Below are positions 9,001 through 23,480 of a stretch of 64,000 nucleotides of DNA, one piece after another. This stretch comes from Leptospira kmetyi serovar Malaysia str. Bejo-Iso9 (GTDB lineage: Bacteria; Spirochaetota; Leptospiria; Leptospirales; Leptospiraceae). The stretch spans positions 2,096,001-2,160,000 of the forward strand of contig NZ_AHMP02000003.1 of assembly GCF_000243735.2 (NCBI RefSeq), written 5' to 3'. How positions within the stretch are numbered: the stretch's first letter is position 1; every line of letters starts with the position of its first letter. Made by a program: the position numbers and the translations under genes. Under the pieces are notes generated by a model. The model did not search any database and had not been told where the DNA came from. It saw nothing but the letters and a program-made list of their open reading frames with translations.

Positions 9001-10476
9001 ATGGAACCCACATCTTCAACTCAGAAGGATTTCAATTCCTTTTTCGAAAACGAATTCCAATTATTAAACGAAGTCAACGAAACCCTGGATAAGAAAGAAT
9101 CCCTCGATAAGGAGAATCTTTTCCAGGAGCTGAGAAAAATCGGAGAGGCTTACGAATCGCTTTTAAAACAATCCTCCAAACTGATGAAGATCGGCGACTC
9201 CACTCAGAATCGTCTGATCAAAACGCAGAACGAACTTCAGGATTCCAATCAAAGACTCGTATCTTCGTATCAAAACCTGAAACAGTTGAGCGAGATCGGC
9301 CAGATGATTACCGCCAGTCTCGAACCGAAAATCATTCTTACTTCCGTTTATGAAAACACGAAGTCCATGGTTTCGATGGACGTTCTCGCGTTCGGAATCG
9401 TCGAAGAAGGCAAAAACGAAATCAAATACAAGTTCAGTCTGATCGAAGGACGTTATACGCCCGCGCCCTCCGTGGATTCGCTTACGGAGGAGAATCCTTC
9501 CTCTTTTTGTTTTCACAACAATCAGGAACTGATCACGAACGATCTCGAAAAGGATTTCCCGCAATACGTCACCACGATTCAAAAACATTTCGGAGAAAAA
9601 TCCAACTCGGTGGTTTATCTTCCTTTGAAAGTGGAGGAACGTTTTATCGGAATTCTTACCATCCAGAGTTACGAAAAGAACGCGTTTAACGAAAACCAAC
9701 TCAGCATCTTAAGAACTCTTGCGAACTACGTGGCGATCGGCGTGGATAACGCCGACGCATACAAAACCCTTTCCAAAAGAAATCGGGAGCTCAAGGATTC
9801 ATTAGAAAAGATTAATATGTTAAACGAAGGTCTGGAGAAGGAAAGGCAGAAGTCCGAAAGTCTTTTGTTGAACATCCTACCAAAGTCGATCGCGGAAAGA
9901 TTGAAATCCGGAGAAAGCGTGATCGCAGATTACATCCCGACTTCCACCGTTTTGTTCGCGGACATCGTGGGTTTTTCCAAACTTTCCACGCAGATCCCCA
10001 CTCCGAACCTTCTCGTTGAAATCCTAAATCAGATCTTCACGTGTTTCGACGACATCGCGAGCAAACACCAACTCGAAAAGATCAAAACCATCGGGGATTG
10101 TTATATGATGGCGGGGGGAATTCCGAACGCCACCGACGATCACGCGGAAAAAATCGCGTTAGCCGGAATCGAAATGATCCAAGGTCTCAAGGATCTGCAG
10201 AAATCCTGGAAATACGAATTCAATATCCGAATCGGAATCCACACCGGAGACGTCGTGGCGGGCGTGATCGGTAAAAACAAGTTCGTCTACGATCTTTGGG
10301 GCGATTCGGTGAACACGGCTTCGAGAATGGAATCGCACGGACAACCGGGCAAGATCAACTGTTCCGAAGCGACGTATGAAGCCCTCAAAGATCTTTTCGA
10401 ATTCGAAGACAGAGGAATCATCGAGATCAAAGGAAAGGGTCCGATGAGAACCTTCTTTCTGATCGGAAAAAAATAA
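9001..10476 (+). CDS. GAF-domain class III adenylate cyclase
   Basis: Makes cAMP from ATP. The 491-residue soluble protein has an N-terminal helical region, a GAF domain about 90-260, a coiled-coil linker (270-300), and a cyclase catalytic domain about 305-491. Metal-binding aspartates are Asp321 (FADIVGFS) and Asp366 (TIGDCYM). Lys362 and Asp431 (VYDLWGDS) are the adenine-selecting pair. Asn438 and Arg442 (NTASR) are the transition-state residues. All key residues for an active adenylate, not guanylate, cyclase are present. It is the last gene of the SiaABC-like operon, so I infer that the phosphorylation switch controls cAMP output. GAF ligand unknown. Confidence 0.88.
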   Translation: MEPTSSTQKDFNSFFENEFQLLNEVNETLDKKESLDKENLFQELRKIGEAYESLLKQSSKLMKIGDSTQNRLIKTQNELQDSNQRLVSSYQNLKQLSEIGQMITASLEPKIILTSVYENTKSMVSMDVLAFGIVEEGKNEIKYKFSLIEGRYTPAPSVDSLTEENPSSFCFHNNQELITNDLEKDFPQYVTTIQKHFGEKSNSVVYLPLKVEERFIGILTIQSYEKNAFNENQLSILRTLANYVAIGVDNADAYKTLSKRNRELKDSLEKINMLNEGLEKERQKSESLLLNILPKSIAERLKSGESVIADYIPTSTVLFADIVGFSKLSTQIPTPNLLVEILNQIFTCFDDIASKHQLEKIKTIGDCYMMAGGIPNATDDHAEKIALAGIEMIQGLKDLQKSWKYEFNIRIGIHTGDVVAGVIGKNKFVYDLWGDSVNTASRMESHGQPGKINCSEATYEALKDLFEFEDRGIIEIKGKGPMRTFFLIGKK

Positions 10477-10516
10477 TCCTTTCGATCCGGCACTTCGATT
10501 TTAATCGATTTTCATA

Positions 10517-10545
10517 TTGACAAATCTCGATATATCGATTATGTA
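10517..10545 (+). promoter_or_regulatory. Promoter with embedded palindrome upstream of arsR-type gene
   Basis: TTGACA at 10517-10522 is followed after 17 bases by TATGTA at 10540-10545, a good sigma-70 promoter. The spacer carries the perfect 12-base palindrome TCGATATATCGA (10527-10538), a likely operator for the ArsR-family protein encoded immediately downstream. The predicted transcription start lies at or next to the ATG at 10552, which would make the mRNA leaderless or nearly so. Confidence 0.55.
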
Positions 10546-10551
10546 GAATGT

Positions 10552-10857
10552 ATGGATATCCTCAAGGTCACAAAAGCCATCGGAAATGAAACCCGTTTGA
10601 ACATTTTAGAATGGCTGAAGTATCCGGAATCCAATTTCGGAAAACAGGAAATCGGCGATTTTAGGAAGGACGGAGTTTGCGTCACCCTAATCCAGGAAAA
10701 AACCGAGTTAGGGCAATCCACGATTTCCCATTATCTTTCGCTTCTATTGGGAGCCGATCTATTGAAGTCGAAAAGGATCGGTCAATGGACGTTCTACAGT
10801 AGAAACGAGGAAACCATCCGAGAATATTTGAATTTTTTAAAGCGTAAAATTCAGTGA
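10552..10857 (+). CDS. ArsR-family winged-helix transcriptional regulator
   Basis: A 101-residue helix-turn-helix repressor of the ArsR/SmtB fold. The family start ILKVTKAIGNETRLNIL and the recognition helix region GQSTISHYLSLLLGADLL are clear, followed by the wing KRIGQWTFYSRN. The classic metal-binding ELCVCDL motif is absent and there is a single Cys (DGVCVTLIQ), so it probably does not sense thiophilic metals through the canonical site. The promoter overlaps a palindrome, suggesting autoregulation. A related inverted repeat precedes the next gene, a flavin-type monooxygenase, which is the likely target. Confidence 0.88.
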   Translation: MDILKVTKAIGNETRLNILEWLKYPESNFGKQEIGDFRKDGVCVTLIQEKTELGQSTISHYLSLLLGADLLKSKRIGQWTFYSRNEETIREYLNFLKRKIQ

Positions 10858-10883
10858 AGACCGGGAGTTGATATCGTTTCTTT

Positions 10884-10949
10884 GAGGGTCGTTCGTATTT
10901 TGCGGAAGAACGACTGGAATCGAGTCGAAGTTCGCCCTCGTCTTTTTTA
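10884..10949 (+). terminator. Putative hairpin terminator after arsR-type gene
   Basis: Nested inverted repeats GAGGG/CCCTC (outer) and GTCGTTC/GAACGAC (10888-10894 and 10908-10914) are followed by TCTTTTTT at 10941-10948. It would separate the regulator from the monooxygenase gene. The outer stem is short, so confidence is moderate. Confidence 0.45.
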
Positions 10950-10955
10950 CTTTAT

Positions 10956-10977
10956 AATATCGATTAATTTAGATATT
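10956..10977 (+). promoter_or_regulatory. Inverted repeat AATATC-N10-GATATT, possible ArsR operator
   Basis: Two perfect 6-base arms at 10956-10961 and 10972-10977 lie in an AT-rich stretch just before the monooxygenase gene. The left part reads ATATCGATTAAT, sharing the ATCGAT core with the palindrome in front of the ArsR-type gene. I infer a binding site for that regulator. Confidence 0.4.
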
Positions 10978-11003
10978 TAAATATATAAATCTTAGAGACT
11001 ACT

Positions 11004-11966
11004 ATGCTTACACTAAACTCAGATACGAACAGTAAAAACAAAGGTTATTCTTCCATGTTCAGAAAGAATCAACTGAGCGTCGGTTTATTCTTCCCTATTG
11101 AAGCCTTCGAAGGAACAAAACCTACGATGCAAAATCAGGTTGAACTCGCAAAACGCGCGGAAGAAGGAGGTTTCTCCGCGCTTTGGTTTCGGGACGTTCC
11201 GCTTTTGGATCCGGCTTTCGGAGACGTCGGGCAGATTTTTGATCCTTGGGTTTATCTCGGATACATAGCCGCGCAGACCGAATCGATCGCATTAGCGACG
11301 GGTTCCGTCATTCTTCCGATTCGTCATCCGATCCATACGGCTAAGGCCGCAGCCTCGGTAGACCAATTGAGCCACGGCCGTTTGGTTTTGGGTTTCGCCT
11401 CCGGAGATCGGCCCGTCGAATATCCGATTTTAGGAATCGATTTTGAAAATAGGGGGGAAATATTCAGAGACTACTTCCGGGATTTCAAAATTTATCTGGA
11501 ATCCGAATTTCCGGAATTTCATACGCCCTTCGGAAAAATCTCCGGAGTGGACCTCGTCCCAAAACCGGTTTCTTTAGGAATTCCCGTTTTGGTAACAGGT
11601 TGTAGCCAACAATCCATGAAATGGATCGCTGAAAACGCGGACGGTTGGATTTCCTATCCCAGACCTCCGGACCAACAAATGCTTGTCGTTTCGCAATGGC
11701 GAAACGTTGTCGAGGAAGTTTGGGGAGATCGATTTCTTCCGTTTGCACAATCGCTTTATATCGACCTGCAAAAAAATCCGAACGCACTTCCTAAAAACAT
11801 TCATCTAGGCTTCAGCTCCGGTCGGAACTTCGTCACGGATATCTTGCTCATTCTTAGAAAAATAGGAGTCAATCACGTCGTTCTCAATTTGAAATACGGC
11901 AAACGACCGGCTTGGGAGGTTATGGAGGAATTGATCGAATTCGTTCTTCCCGCCCTAAAAACCTAG
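11004..11966 (+). CDS. LLM-class (luciferase-like) flavin-dependent oxidoreductase
   Basis: Members use reduced flavin (FMN or F420) and usually O2 to oxidise small organics. The 320-residue protein shows the family TIM-barrel signature: SVGLFFPIEAF at the first strand, GGFSALWFRDVPL, TGSVILPIRHPIHTAKAAASVDQLSHGR and VLGFASGDRP. It resembles the TIGR03571-type subgroup. ATG 11004 is used; ATG 11055 (MFRKNQ) would remove 17 poorly conserved residues and cannot be excluded. It follows an ArsR-type regulator and has its own putative operator, so expression may be inducible. Substrate unknown. Confidence 0.85.
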   Translation: MLTLNSDTNSKNKGYSSMFRKNQLSVGLFFPIEAFEGTKPTMQNQVELAKRAEEGGFSALWFRDVPLLDPAFGDVGQIFDPWVYLGYIAAQTESIALATGSVILPIRHPIHTAKAAASVDQLSHGRLVLGFASGDRPVEYPILGIDFENRGEIFRDYFRDFKIYLESEFPEFHTPFGKISGVDLVPKPVSLGIPVLVTGCSQQSMKWIAENADGWISYPRPPDQQMLVVSQWRNVVEEVWGDRFLPFAQSLYIDLQKNPNALPKNIHLGFSSGRNFVTDILLILRKIGVNHVVLNLKYGKRPAWEVMEELIEFVLPALKT

Positions 11967-12015
11967 AGGGGTTCTCCGACTTGAATTCTTTTTTCGGAAT
12001 TTCAACAAACGAACA

Positions 12016-12047
12016 GGTTCCCGAATCCGCTTGCGGATTCGGGAACC
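12016..12047 (-). terminator. 14-bp hairpin between convergent genes
   Basis: GGTTCCCGAATCCG and its exact complement (12034-12047) form a 14-base-pair stem with a CTTG loop between the convergent monooxygenase and VOC genes. Read on the minus strand it is followed by TGTTCGTTTGTTG, a weak T-rich tail, so it best serves the VOC gene but may stop both transcripts. Confidence 0.65.
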
Positions 12048-12067
12048 CACCGTCGTCTCGTAAGAAT

Positions 12068-12526
12068 TTATCGAAGAGCTTCGATCACATCCGCGGGAGC
12101 CTGCACAAGTTCCACGAGCACGCCTTCGGATGAATACGGAAATTCCTCGTTTCCTTTCGGATGAATAAAACACACGTCGTATCCCGCGGCGCCTTTGCGG
12201 ATTCCGCCCGGCGTAAAACGAACTCCTTTTGCGGTAAGCCATTCGACTGCCTTATGAATGTCATCCACCCATAGTCCGATATGATTGAGTTTCGGTTCGT
12301 GAACCTTCGGACTTTTGTTTGCGTCGATCGGTTGCATGATATCCACTTCGACCGCGTATGCGCCCTTGCCCATTCTCAGAATGTCCTCGTCCACGTTTTC
12401 CTTTTCGCTTTTAAACGTTCCCGTTTTTTCAAGACCGAGAATATCCACCCAAAACGTTTCGAGTTTCTTTTTGTCTTCTCCGCCCACGGCGATCTGTTGA
12501 ATTCCTAATATTTTAAAAGGTCTCAT
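12068..12526 (-). CDS. VOC-family (glyoxalase/dioxygenase-fold) protein
   Basis: A 152-residue vicinal-oxygen-chelate protein. [23 protein letters not shown] opens the first beta-alpha-beta-beta-beta module; [18 protein letters not shown] opens the second, and [11 protein letters not shown] ends it. Potential metal ligands are His in LNHIGL and Glu in VLVELV. I start it at the ATG read from 12526, which has GGAA eight bases upstream. A longer frame to 12820 adds a basic, low-quality extension overlapping the next gene. The closing VELVQAP and DFYI-like layout resemble methylmalonyl-CoA epimerase or glyoxalase relatives, but no activity can be assigned. Confidence 0.8.
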   Translation of the reverse strand: MRPFKILGIQQIAVGGEDKKKLETFWVDILGLEKTGTFKSEKENVDEDILRMGKGAYAVEVDIMQPIDANKSPKVHEPKLNHIGLWVDDIHKAVEWLTAKGVRFTPGGIRKGAAGYDVCFIHPKGNEEFPYSSEGVLVELVQAPADVIEALR

Positions 12527-12702
12527 GAATTTTCCGTTCCGTTGAATGCGATCTCTTCCTTTTTTTCGCTTCGGATTTTTCAACCGTGCTTTTTGCGTGA
12601 ATGAGATCTGCATCCAGAGAATTCTTTGCATTTTCTTTGGCAACTTCAATCCGATCGGTTTGTTTTGGGAAGAAGGGTTTGTTGAGACGACTTTGTGTTT
12701 CT

Positions 12703-13302
12703 TTAGGACGACGACGGTGGTCGCGGATCTAGTTTTGCGGGCCGGGAACGAAGGCGCCCGTCTTCGAAGTTGTACCAATCTCGATAGTCTAAAACGTAAA
12801 AACAATTTTCCGGTTCGCATTTTAGAATTCTCGAAGCGCGATTGTTCAGTAGGTCGAGGTCCAGAATATATTTGTATTTCTTGTGAAATGTTGGACCTCC
12901 TTCGTTCACAATGGACACGATGGAATCTCCGATTTCATTCTCCTCCAGCCACAATAGATAATTGAACAAAAAACAACGGGAGACACCATGCGTCTGCGCG
13001 AGAACCCCAAACAATGTCCAACTTCCGGTGCTAAGTCGAACATTGATTCGCTTCATCTTTTGTTTTCCGGGAGAAGGTTGGTATAAAGTTATCCCGGCTT
13101 TTTTTCCCAAACGCGGAGACGCGCTCAGAAATTTTGTATATTTTCTCAAGAGTTGCGGAATTCGTTTCGGAAGATTTTTTCGATCTTTTTCACGATATCG
13201 CAACAACGTATTTTCCGGAACCAAAAGAGTAACCACATGCGAATTCAATTCTTGAAGTTTCGACTGAATGCACTGATCCGAATTGAGTAATAATATTCCC
13301 AT
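12703..13302 (-). CDS. DUF1564 domain protein
   Basis: A 199-residue protein of a family expanded in Leptospira, function unknown. It shows the characteristic order: a MGILLLNSD start, [24 protein letters not shown], then [40 protein letters not shown]. That last segment looks like a small DNA-binding module: a strand followed by two helices, in the manner of ribbon-helix-helix proteins. This is my inference. The gene stands alone, divergent from nothing close, with a 317-base upstream region holding a 16-base direct repeat. Confidence 0.8.
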   Translation of the reverse strand: MGILLLNSDQCIQSKLQELNSHVVTLLVPENTLLRYREKDRKNLPKRIPQLLRKYTKFLSASPRLGKKAGITLYQPSPGKQKMKRINVRLSTGSWTLFGVLAQTHGVSRCFLFNYLLWLEENEIGDSIVSIVNEGGPTFHKKYKYILDLDLLNNRASRILKCEPENCFYVLDYRDWYNFEDGRLRSRPAKLDPRPPSSS

Positions 13303-13433
13303 ACTCTAAACGGTTTTACCGCCGATCGGTCCGGCACAGTTTCCAAAGAAAAATCCGTTTTTTTTATATATTAAATCCTAAAATGAGAAACGGCTACATC
13401 CTACGTGCGAACTTTAGACATTTCTTTTTCGAC

Positions 13434-13449
13434 GTATGAGTTCCCACAA
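13434..13449 (+). repeat. Interspersed 16-mer, copy 1
   Basis: GTATGAGTTCCCACAA, identical to 13564-13579. The 15-mer at 55997-56011 (GTAGGAACTCACACA) matches its reverse complement at most positions. Probably a dispersed genomic repeat or regulatory motif. Confidence 0.6.
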
Positions 13450-13563
13450 AATTTCAACGGTAAATCAAAAAGAAAAGATTCTAAAAGAGCAACAACATCG
13501 CGGCATTACGTGACCCCGAGAGGAACCGACCATAAATATAGATACTGCTTGCCCTTACCCTTT

Positions 13564-13579
13564 GTATGAGTTCCCACAA
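13564..13579 (+). repeat. Interspersed 16-mer, copy 2
   Basis: Exact second copy of GTATGAGTTCCCACAA. It lies 41 bases from the stop codon of the endonuclease/phosphatase-fold gene that ends at 13620. Confidence 0.6.
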
Positions 13580-13619
13580 TTTCCAAACCCAAACATCCGA
13601 TTTCGCAACAAACAAAAAA

Positions 13620-14702
<1,083 letters not shown>

Positions 14703-14778
14703 CGTTCCTCTCCTAAGAAATCGTCTAAACGGACAATCTATCCGTTTCAAAGAGAATACAAGTTACGCGGAGAAAAGG

Positions 14779-14809
<31 letters not shown>

Positions 14810-14836
14810 GAATAAAAACTGTCCGTAGAGCCTGAG

Positions 14837-15856
<1,020 letters not shown>

Positions 15857-15896
15857 ATATTCTAAAAAACTGTAAAAACTGAGGGATACGATCGGT

Positions 15897-16838
15897 TTAC
15901 ACCGCGCTTTTCTTTTTGCTCGGGGCGACGGATTTCTTTTTCATCTTCAAGGAAGAATCCTTCGCATCCGAAGAAATCTTTTCCCTCTGAATGGTTTCCA
16001 GAAAATCGCGGATATCGCCCAACACGACTTCCCTATGTTCGGGAAATTCGTTCATCAATTCGTGATAAAGACCGGGATAAATTTTGATTCTTTTGTTTCT
16101 ATAAATTAGATTTTTATAAAGTTCGGTGGAGCCGTTGTAATCGATCAAACCGTCTTCCTGACCGTGCAAAATCAGAACCGGACAACGAAGAACGTTCGCC
16201 TTTTTGATGAGTTTCGGTCCGATCTCCAAAAGTTCCGTTCCCATCTTCAAGGAAACCTTTCCGTGAACGAGAGGATCCTGTTGATACGCTTCGATCACTT
16301 CTGGATCGTGGGAAAGATATTGAAGATCCAACTCCGCGTCGACGATGGTCGCTGGGGAAATTTTGCTTAAAAAACCGGCGACGATGCGTTTCAGATTCTT
16401 TTTAAAGTCCATTCTCACCCGAAGCGCCGGAGAACCCAAGATCAACCCGAGAATATTGTCCTGATTGATTCCTTCCTGGGAATAACGAAGAGTAATCGCA
16501 CCGCCCAAGGAATGACCCAAAAGAAAAAAGCGATCCTTTCTTTCCCGTTTGAGAACCTCGTTCGCAAAATCGGAAAGATCGCGAACGTAAAGATCGAACG
16601 AATCCGCGTGTCCCCTCTTCCCTTCCGAATTTCCGTGACCTCTCATATCGAAAGAATAGAAGTTAATATCGCTTTTCGCGAAAAAACGAAGAAGGTTCGT
16701 ATAACGTCCGCTATGTTCTCCGAACCCGTGATGAAAGATCATCACGCGATTCGCGTTGGGCTTCGTCCACGATTGGCAGTATAACTTTGATTTATCGGAG
16801 CTGGATAGAATGTAGAATTCTTTATGATGAAAGGTCAT
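15897..16838 (-). CDS. Alpha/beta hydrolase, monoacylglycerol lipase-like
   Basis: A serine hydrolase of the Hydrolase_4 (lysophospholipase/monoglyceride lipase) type, 313 residues. HHGFGEHSGRY near residue 36 is the oxyanion-hole signature of this group. GHSLGG holds nucleophile Ser110; the acid is Asp in HGQEDGLID and the base His in PGLYHELMNE. There is no signal peptide, so cytoplasmic. The C-terminus is a lysine/serine-rich tail (KMKKKSVAPSKKKSAV) absent from most relatives. Likely acts on monoacylglycerols or lysophospholipids, which suits an organism living on fatty acids. Confidence 0.85.
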   Translation of the reverse strand: MTFHHKEFYILSSSDKSKLYCQSWTKPNANRVMIFHHGFGEHSGRYTNLLRFFAKSDINFYSFDMRGHGNSEGKRGHADSFDLYVRDLSDFANEVLKRERKDRFFLLGHSLGGAITLRYSQEGINQDNILGLILGSPALRVRMDFKKNLKRIVAGFLSKISPATIVDAELDLQYLSHDPEVIEAYQQDPLVHGKVSLKMGTELLEIGPKLIKKANVLRCPVLILHGQEDGLIDYNGSTELYKNLIYRNKRIKIYPGLYHELMNEFPEHREVVLGDIRDFLETIQREKISSDAKDSSLKMKKKSVAPSKKKSAV

Positions 16839-17119
16839 TGCGGAAACCGATTTGTCTGGAAGAAAGGAATCATTAAAACCATAGGGGTCAACTAAATAAT
16901 CTTAAACCGATTAAAAAGGGAATTTTTTCATCGAAACGATTTTTATTGAAAAAGAATCGATCGACGGTCTATGTCTCGTTGAGCGCGCTCGAACGAGGGA
17001 TCTGAATTCTAAAATCGAACTTAAAGTTTCCTTGAGTTTTAGTCCGCTCTCTCCATTGTTTGAATTCGTTTCGGAAACCCACAAAGAATCGAGAACTCAT
17101 ATAAAAATTGGAGAGAATC

Positions 17120-18508
17120 ATGGACAAAAGAGCCTCGGAGAAAAGCCTTCTTCGCTTTTTCGGTTTGGGAGAATTGGCGAATCACGGATGGAACGCGATC
17201 CTCGCGTTTTGGATGATTATGGGAATGGCGTTTTTTCTATTTGCGGATCAGAACCTAATCGCGCCTAACTTAAAGAACATAGGCGCGTCCTTCGGACTCA
17301 ACACGCAAGAGGAAGTCGATTGGTACATAGGCGGACTCATTCCGATTCTATTCTTCATTTTAGGCGGAGCGGTTTCCGTAAGTATGGGTTACTTATCGCA
17401 GAAGTATTCGCGCAAAACGTTGATTATATTCTCCGTATTCTTGGGAGAAATTCCCTGTTTTCTTTCCGGCTTTGCGACGAGTTATTCCGAGTTCGTAGTC
17501 TATAGAACTCTGACCGGTTTCGGTTTGGGAGGAATTTTTCCTCTTCTCTTCACCGTACTCGGCGATTATTTTTCGGATAAATCCAGATCCACCGCGGCGG
17601 CTTACGTTTCCCTTTCGATGGGAATCGGTCTCGGGGTCGGTCAGCTTCTCGGAGGAATTTTAGGAAACGCAGATCCGATCAACGGATGGAGAACGAGTTT
17701 TATCTATCTTTCCATTCCTTCCTTCTTTTTCGCGCTGGTCTATTGGATCTTTTGTAAGGAACCGATTCGAGGCGGAGGAGAAACGGAATGGGCCGGGATC
17801 GCCGAAAAATTTCCGGAGGAAAGTTTTCATCTTCGTTGGAACGACATCCGACTTCTTTTCCAAAATAAAACGAACATCGGAATTTTTCTCCAGGGAATCC
17901 CGGGTTGTGTGCCTTGGGGAGTGTTCTTCGTATTTTTGGTGGATTACTACGAAACCTCGTATCATCTCGATAAGGCGACCGCGACGATGCTCCTGACCTA
18001 CGCCGCCATCGGAGTTTTTGCCGGAACGTTTTTCGGAGGAATCATCGGACAAAAAATCTACAATTACAAAAAGAGACTTCTTCCCATCTTTTGTATGTCG
18101 AGCGTTCTTCTCGGGATATTACCCTGTCTCTATCTTTTGAAAGCCGAGAATATCGCGACGTCCGGCGTCTTTATCGTCGTGAACATCGTCGCGGGTTTTA
18201 TCATATCGGTGACCGGTCCAAACGTAAGAGCTACATTAATCAACGTGAATATTCCAAAAAATAGAAGTAGTATGTTCGCGCTCTACAATCTGACCGACGA
18301 TTTGGGAAAAGGACTCGGACCCGCGATGAGCGCTGTGATTTTGGGACTGACTCCGGGCGATCGTTCGCTCGGACTTTCCATTTCCGTTCTTTTTTGGATT
18401 CCGTGCGCGCTTTTCTGGCTGATGGTTCTGAACAATTTTGAAAAAGACGAGAAAGACGTGCATGATTATCTGGTCTCAGAAGCCAAAAAAATCAAAGGGG
18501 CCGCTTAA
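17120..18508 (+). CDS. MFS transporter
   Basis: A 462-residue inner-membrane transporter with about 12 predicted helices. The loop GYLSQKYSRKTL between helices 2 and 3 is the MFS signature (G-x-x-x-[DEQ]-[RKY]-x-[GS]-R-[RK]), and a related GGIIGQKIYNYKKR begins the second half. The layout resembles the spinster/hexose-phosphate branches, but substrate is not evident. ATG 17120 has GGAGAG at 17110-17115, better than an in-frame TTG at 17108. Its stop is directly followed by the TTG start of mtnC, so the two are probably cotranscribed. A role near methylthioadenosine salvage is possible but speculative. Confidence 0.85.
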   Translation: MDKRASEKSLLRFFGLGELANHGWNAILAFWMIMGMAFFLFADQNLIAPNLKNIGASFGLNTQEEVDWYIGGLIPILFFILGGAVSVSMGYLSQKYSRKTLIIFSVFLGEIPCFLSGFATSYSEFVVYRTLTGFGLGGIFPLLFTVLGDYFSDKSRSTAAAYVSLSMGIGLGVGQLLGGILGNADPINGWRTSFIYLSIPSFFFALVYWIFCKEPIRGGGETEWAGIAEKFPEESFHLRWNDIRLLFQNKTNIGIFLQGIPGCVPWGVFFVFLVDYYETSYHLDKATATMLLTYAAIGVFAGTFFGGIIGQKIYNYKKRLLPIFCMSSVLLGILPCLYLLKAENIATSGVFIVVNIVAGFIISVTGPNVRATLINVNIPKNRSSMFALYNLTDDLGKGLGPAMSAVILGLTPGDRSLGLSISVLFWIPCALFWLMVLNNFEKDEKDVHDYLVSEAKKIKGAA

Positions 18509-19213
18509 TTGAACATTCGCTCTTTCGAATTTTATCTGTTCGACATCGAGGGAACGACCACGCCCATCGAGTTCGTTCATAAGATTCTTTTTCCGTATTC
18601 GATCGAAAAGTTCGAAACGTTTTTCAAAACGAATTCACTCGAAAGAGAATGGATCGACAAGTTGCTCGAAGAGGGAAAATCCGATTCGAGTTATTCGGGA
18701 AAACTTTCGGATTCTCCCCAGGACTTGAGCGCGTTTTGTAAATATCTTGTTTCCCAGGATAGAAAGAGCGGTCCTCTCAAAGAGATTCAGGGAAGAATTT
18801 GGAAAACCGGTTACGAAAGCGGAGAACTGAAAAGCTCCATGTTCAAAGACGTTTCCGAATTTTTAAAAAGAATCGACGCCGCGAAAAAACGCGCGGCCGT
18901 TTATTCTTCCGGAAGTGTTCAAGCTCAAAAATTAATTTTTGAATACTCCGATGCGGGAAATCTCACCGGATATTTTTCCGCTTACTTCGACACCGCGGTC
19001 GGCGCCAAAAGAGAATCCTACAGTTACGAAAAGATCGCGGAACAACTCGGGGTCGCTCCCGAAAAGATTCTGTTCTTTACGGACATCAAAGAGGAAGCGG
19101 ATGCGGCAAAGAATGCGAAACTCGACGCATACGTTTTGGAGCGACCGGGAAATCATCCGCAACCGCAACATTCTCACGTGAGAATCTCCTCGTTCGAAGG
19201 TTTAAATCCTTAA
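18509..19213 (+). CDS. mtnC: Acireductone synthase (enolase-phosphatase E1)
   Basis: A HAD-superfamily enzyme of the methionine salvage pathway that enolises and then dephosphorylates 2,3-diketo-5-methylthiopentyl-1-phosphate. The 234-residue size is typical. Motif I is [20 protein letters not shown], the hallmark of MtnC. Motif II is [12 protein letters not shown], followed by the Lys in [14 protein letters not shown] and motif [16 protein letters not shown]. The start is TTG, placed immediately after the TAA of the MFS gene. No other salvage genes lie in the window. Confidence 0.93.
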   Translation: MNIRSFEFYLFDIEGTTTPIEFVHKILFPYSIEKFETFFKTNSLEREWIDKLLEEGKSDSSYSGKLSDSPQDLSAFCKYLVSQDRKSGPLKEIQGRIWKTGYESGELKSSMFKDVSEFLKRIDAAKKRAAVYSSGSVQAQKLIFEYSDAGNLTGYFSAYFDTAVGAKRESYSYEKIAEQLGVAPEKILFFTDIKEEADAAKNAKLDAYVLERPGNHPQPQHSHVRISSFEGLNP

Positions 19214-19307
19214 GACTCCATTCTCCCTCCGAAAAAATCGAATCGGAAGCGCATCGGATCGATTCTTTTTTTCGGGCGGGACTCGCGAATCGGCCGATCT
19301 TTGGAAG

Positions 19308-20492
<1,185 letters not shown>

Positions 20493-20518
20493 ACCTCGCT
20501 TTCGTAGTTTTTAAAAAT

Positions 20519-22152
<1,634 letters not shown>

Positions 22153-22679
22153 ATGGATACAAGAAAGTCGGAACTCAACCCAGAATTATTCGATATGATG
22201 AAACAGGGAAAGCTATCAGCCGGAAAAATCCTGGATTTGATTGCCTTGAAAGAACTCGTTGATAGATTTGCGGTCACCCCGTTTATTGAGGAAGAAAAAA
22301 TCGCTCAAATCAAAGAGAAAACCGGAGTAGAACCGGACATTCTTACCTGGGGTGACTACTTTCAAACCGAAATCGCATCCAGATATTTTGAAAAGTCGGA
22401 ACTACAATTCAAAAAAATCATGGAGACGATCCGATTCGACCTCATTTCAGCGCATTTGATCTTTTCAGGAAAACCCGAATACTTTAAGGATTCCGTGCGG
22501 GGACAGGCCTTAATTTCAAAATCAATCGATTCTTCCTTTTGGACTTTAGAAGATGAGGAAGCCGTCCACCTTGAAACTCTACTCGAATATTATACTCAGA
22601 TGGGAATTGGAGAAAAACCGTTGACCGTATCCGATCGAATCTGGTATGAAAGCTTTGAGTTGGAGAAAAAAGCAATTTA

Positions 22680-22680
<1 letters not shown>
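22153..22680 (+). CDS. Conserved-looking protein of unknown function
   Basis: A 175-residue soluble, acidic protein with no family I recognise. It is largely helical ([34 protein letters not shown]) and rich in aromatic residues. There is no signal peptide. Its TAA overlaps the ATG of the enoyl-CoA hydratase gene (TAATG), so the two are translationally coupled; it may be an accessory to that enzyme. The gene lies at the start of a low-GC stretch. Confidence 0.7.

Positions 22681-23480
<800 letters not shown>

Larger units (their letters stand above)
13303..13619. other. Intergenic region with two copies of GTATGAGTTCCCACAA
   Basis: No credible gene. Two exact copies of the 16-mer GTATGAGTTCCCACAA lie at 13434-13449 and 13564-13579, 130 bases apart and in the same orientation. 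It forms the upstream region of the DUF1564 gene. A related sequence in the opposite orientation lies near 55997. Confidence 0.7.

Noticed and set aside
12527..12820. N-terminal extension of the VOC protein
   Set aside because: Basic, low-quality sequence overlapping the DUF1564 gene end; the ATG at 12526 has a ribosome site and starts the domain.
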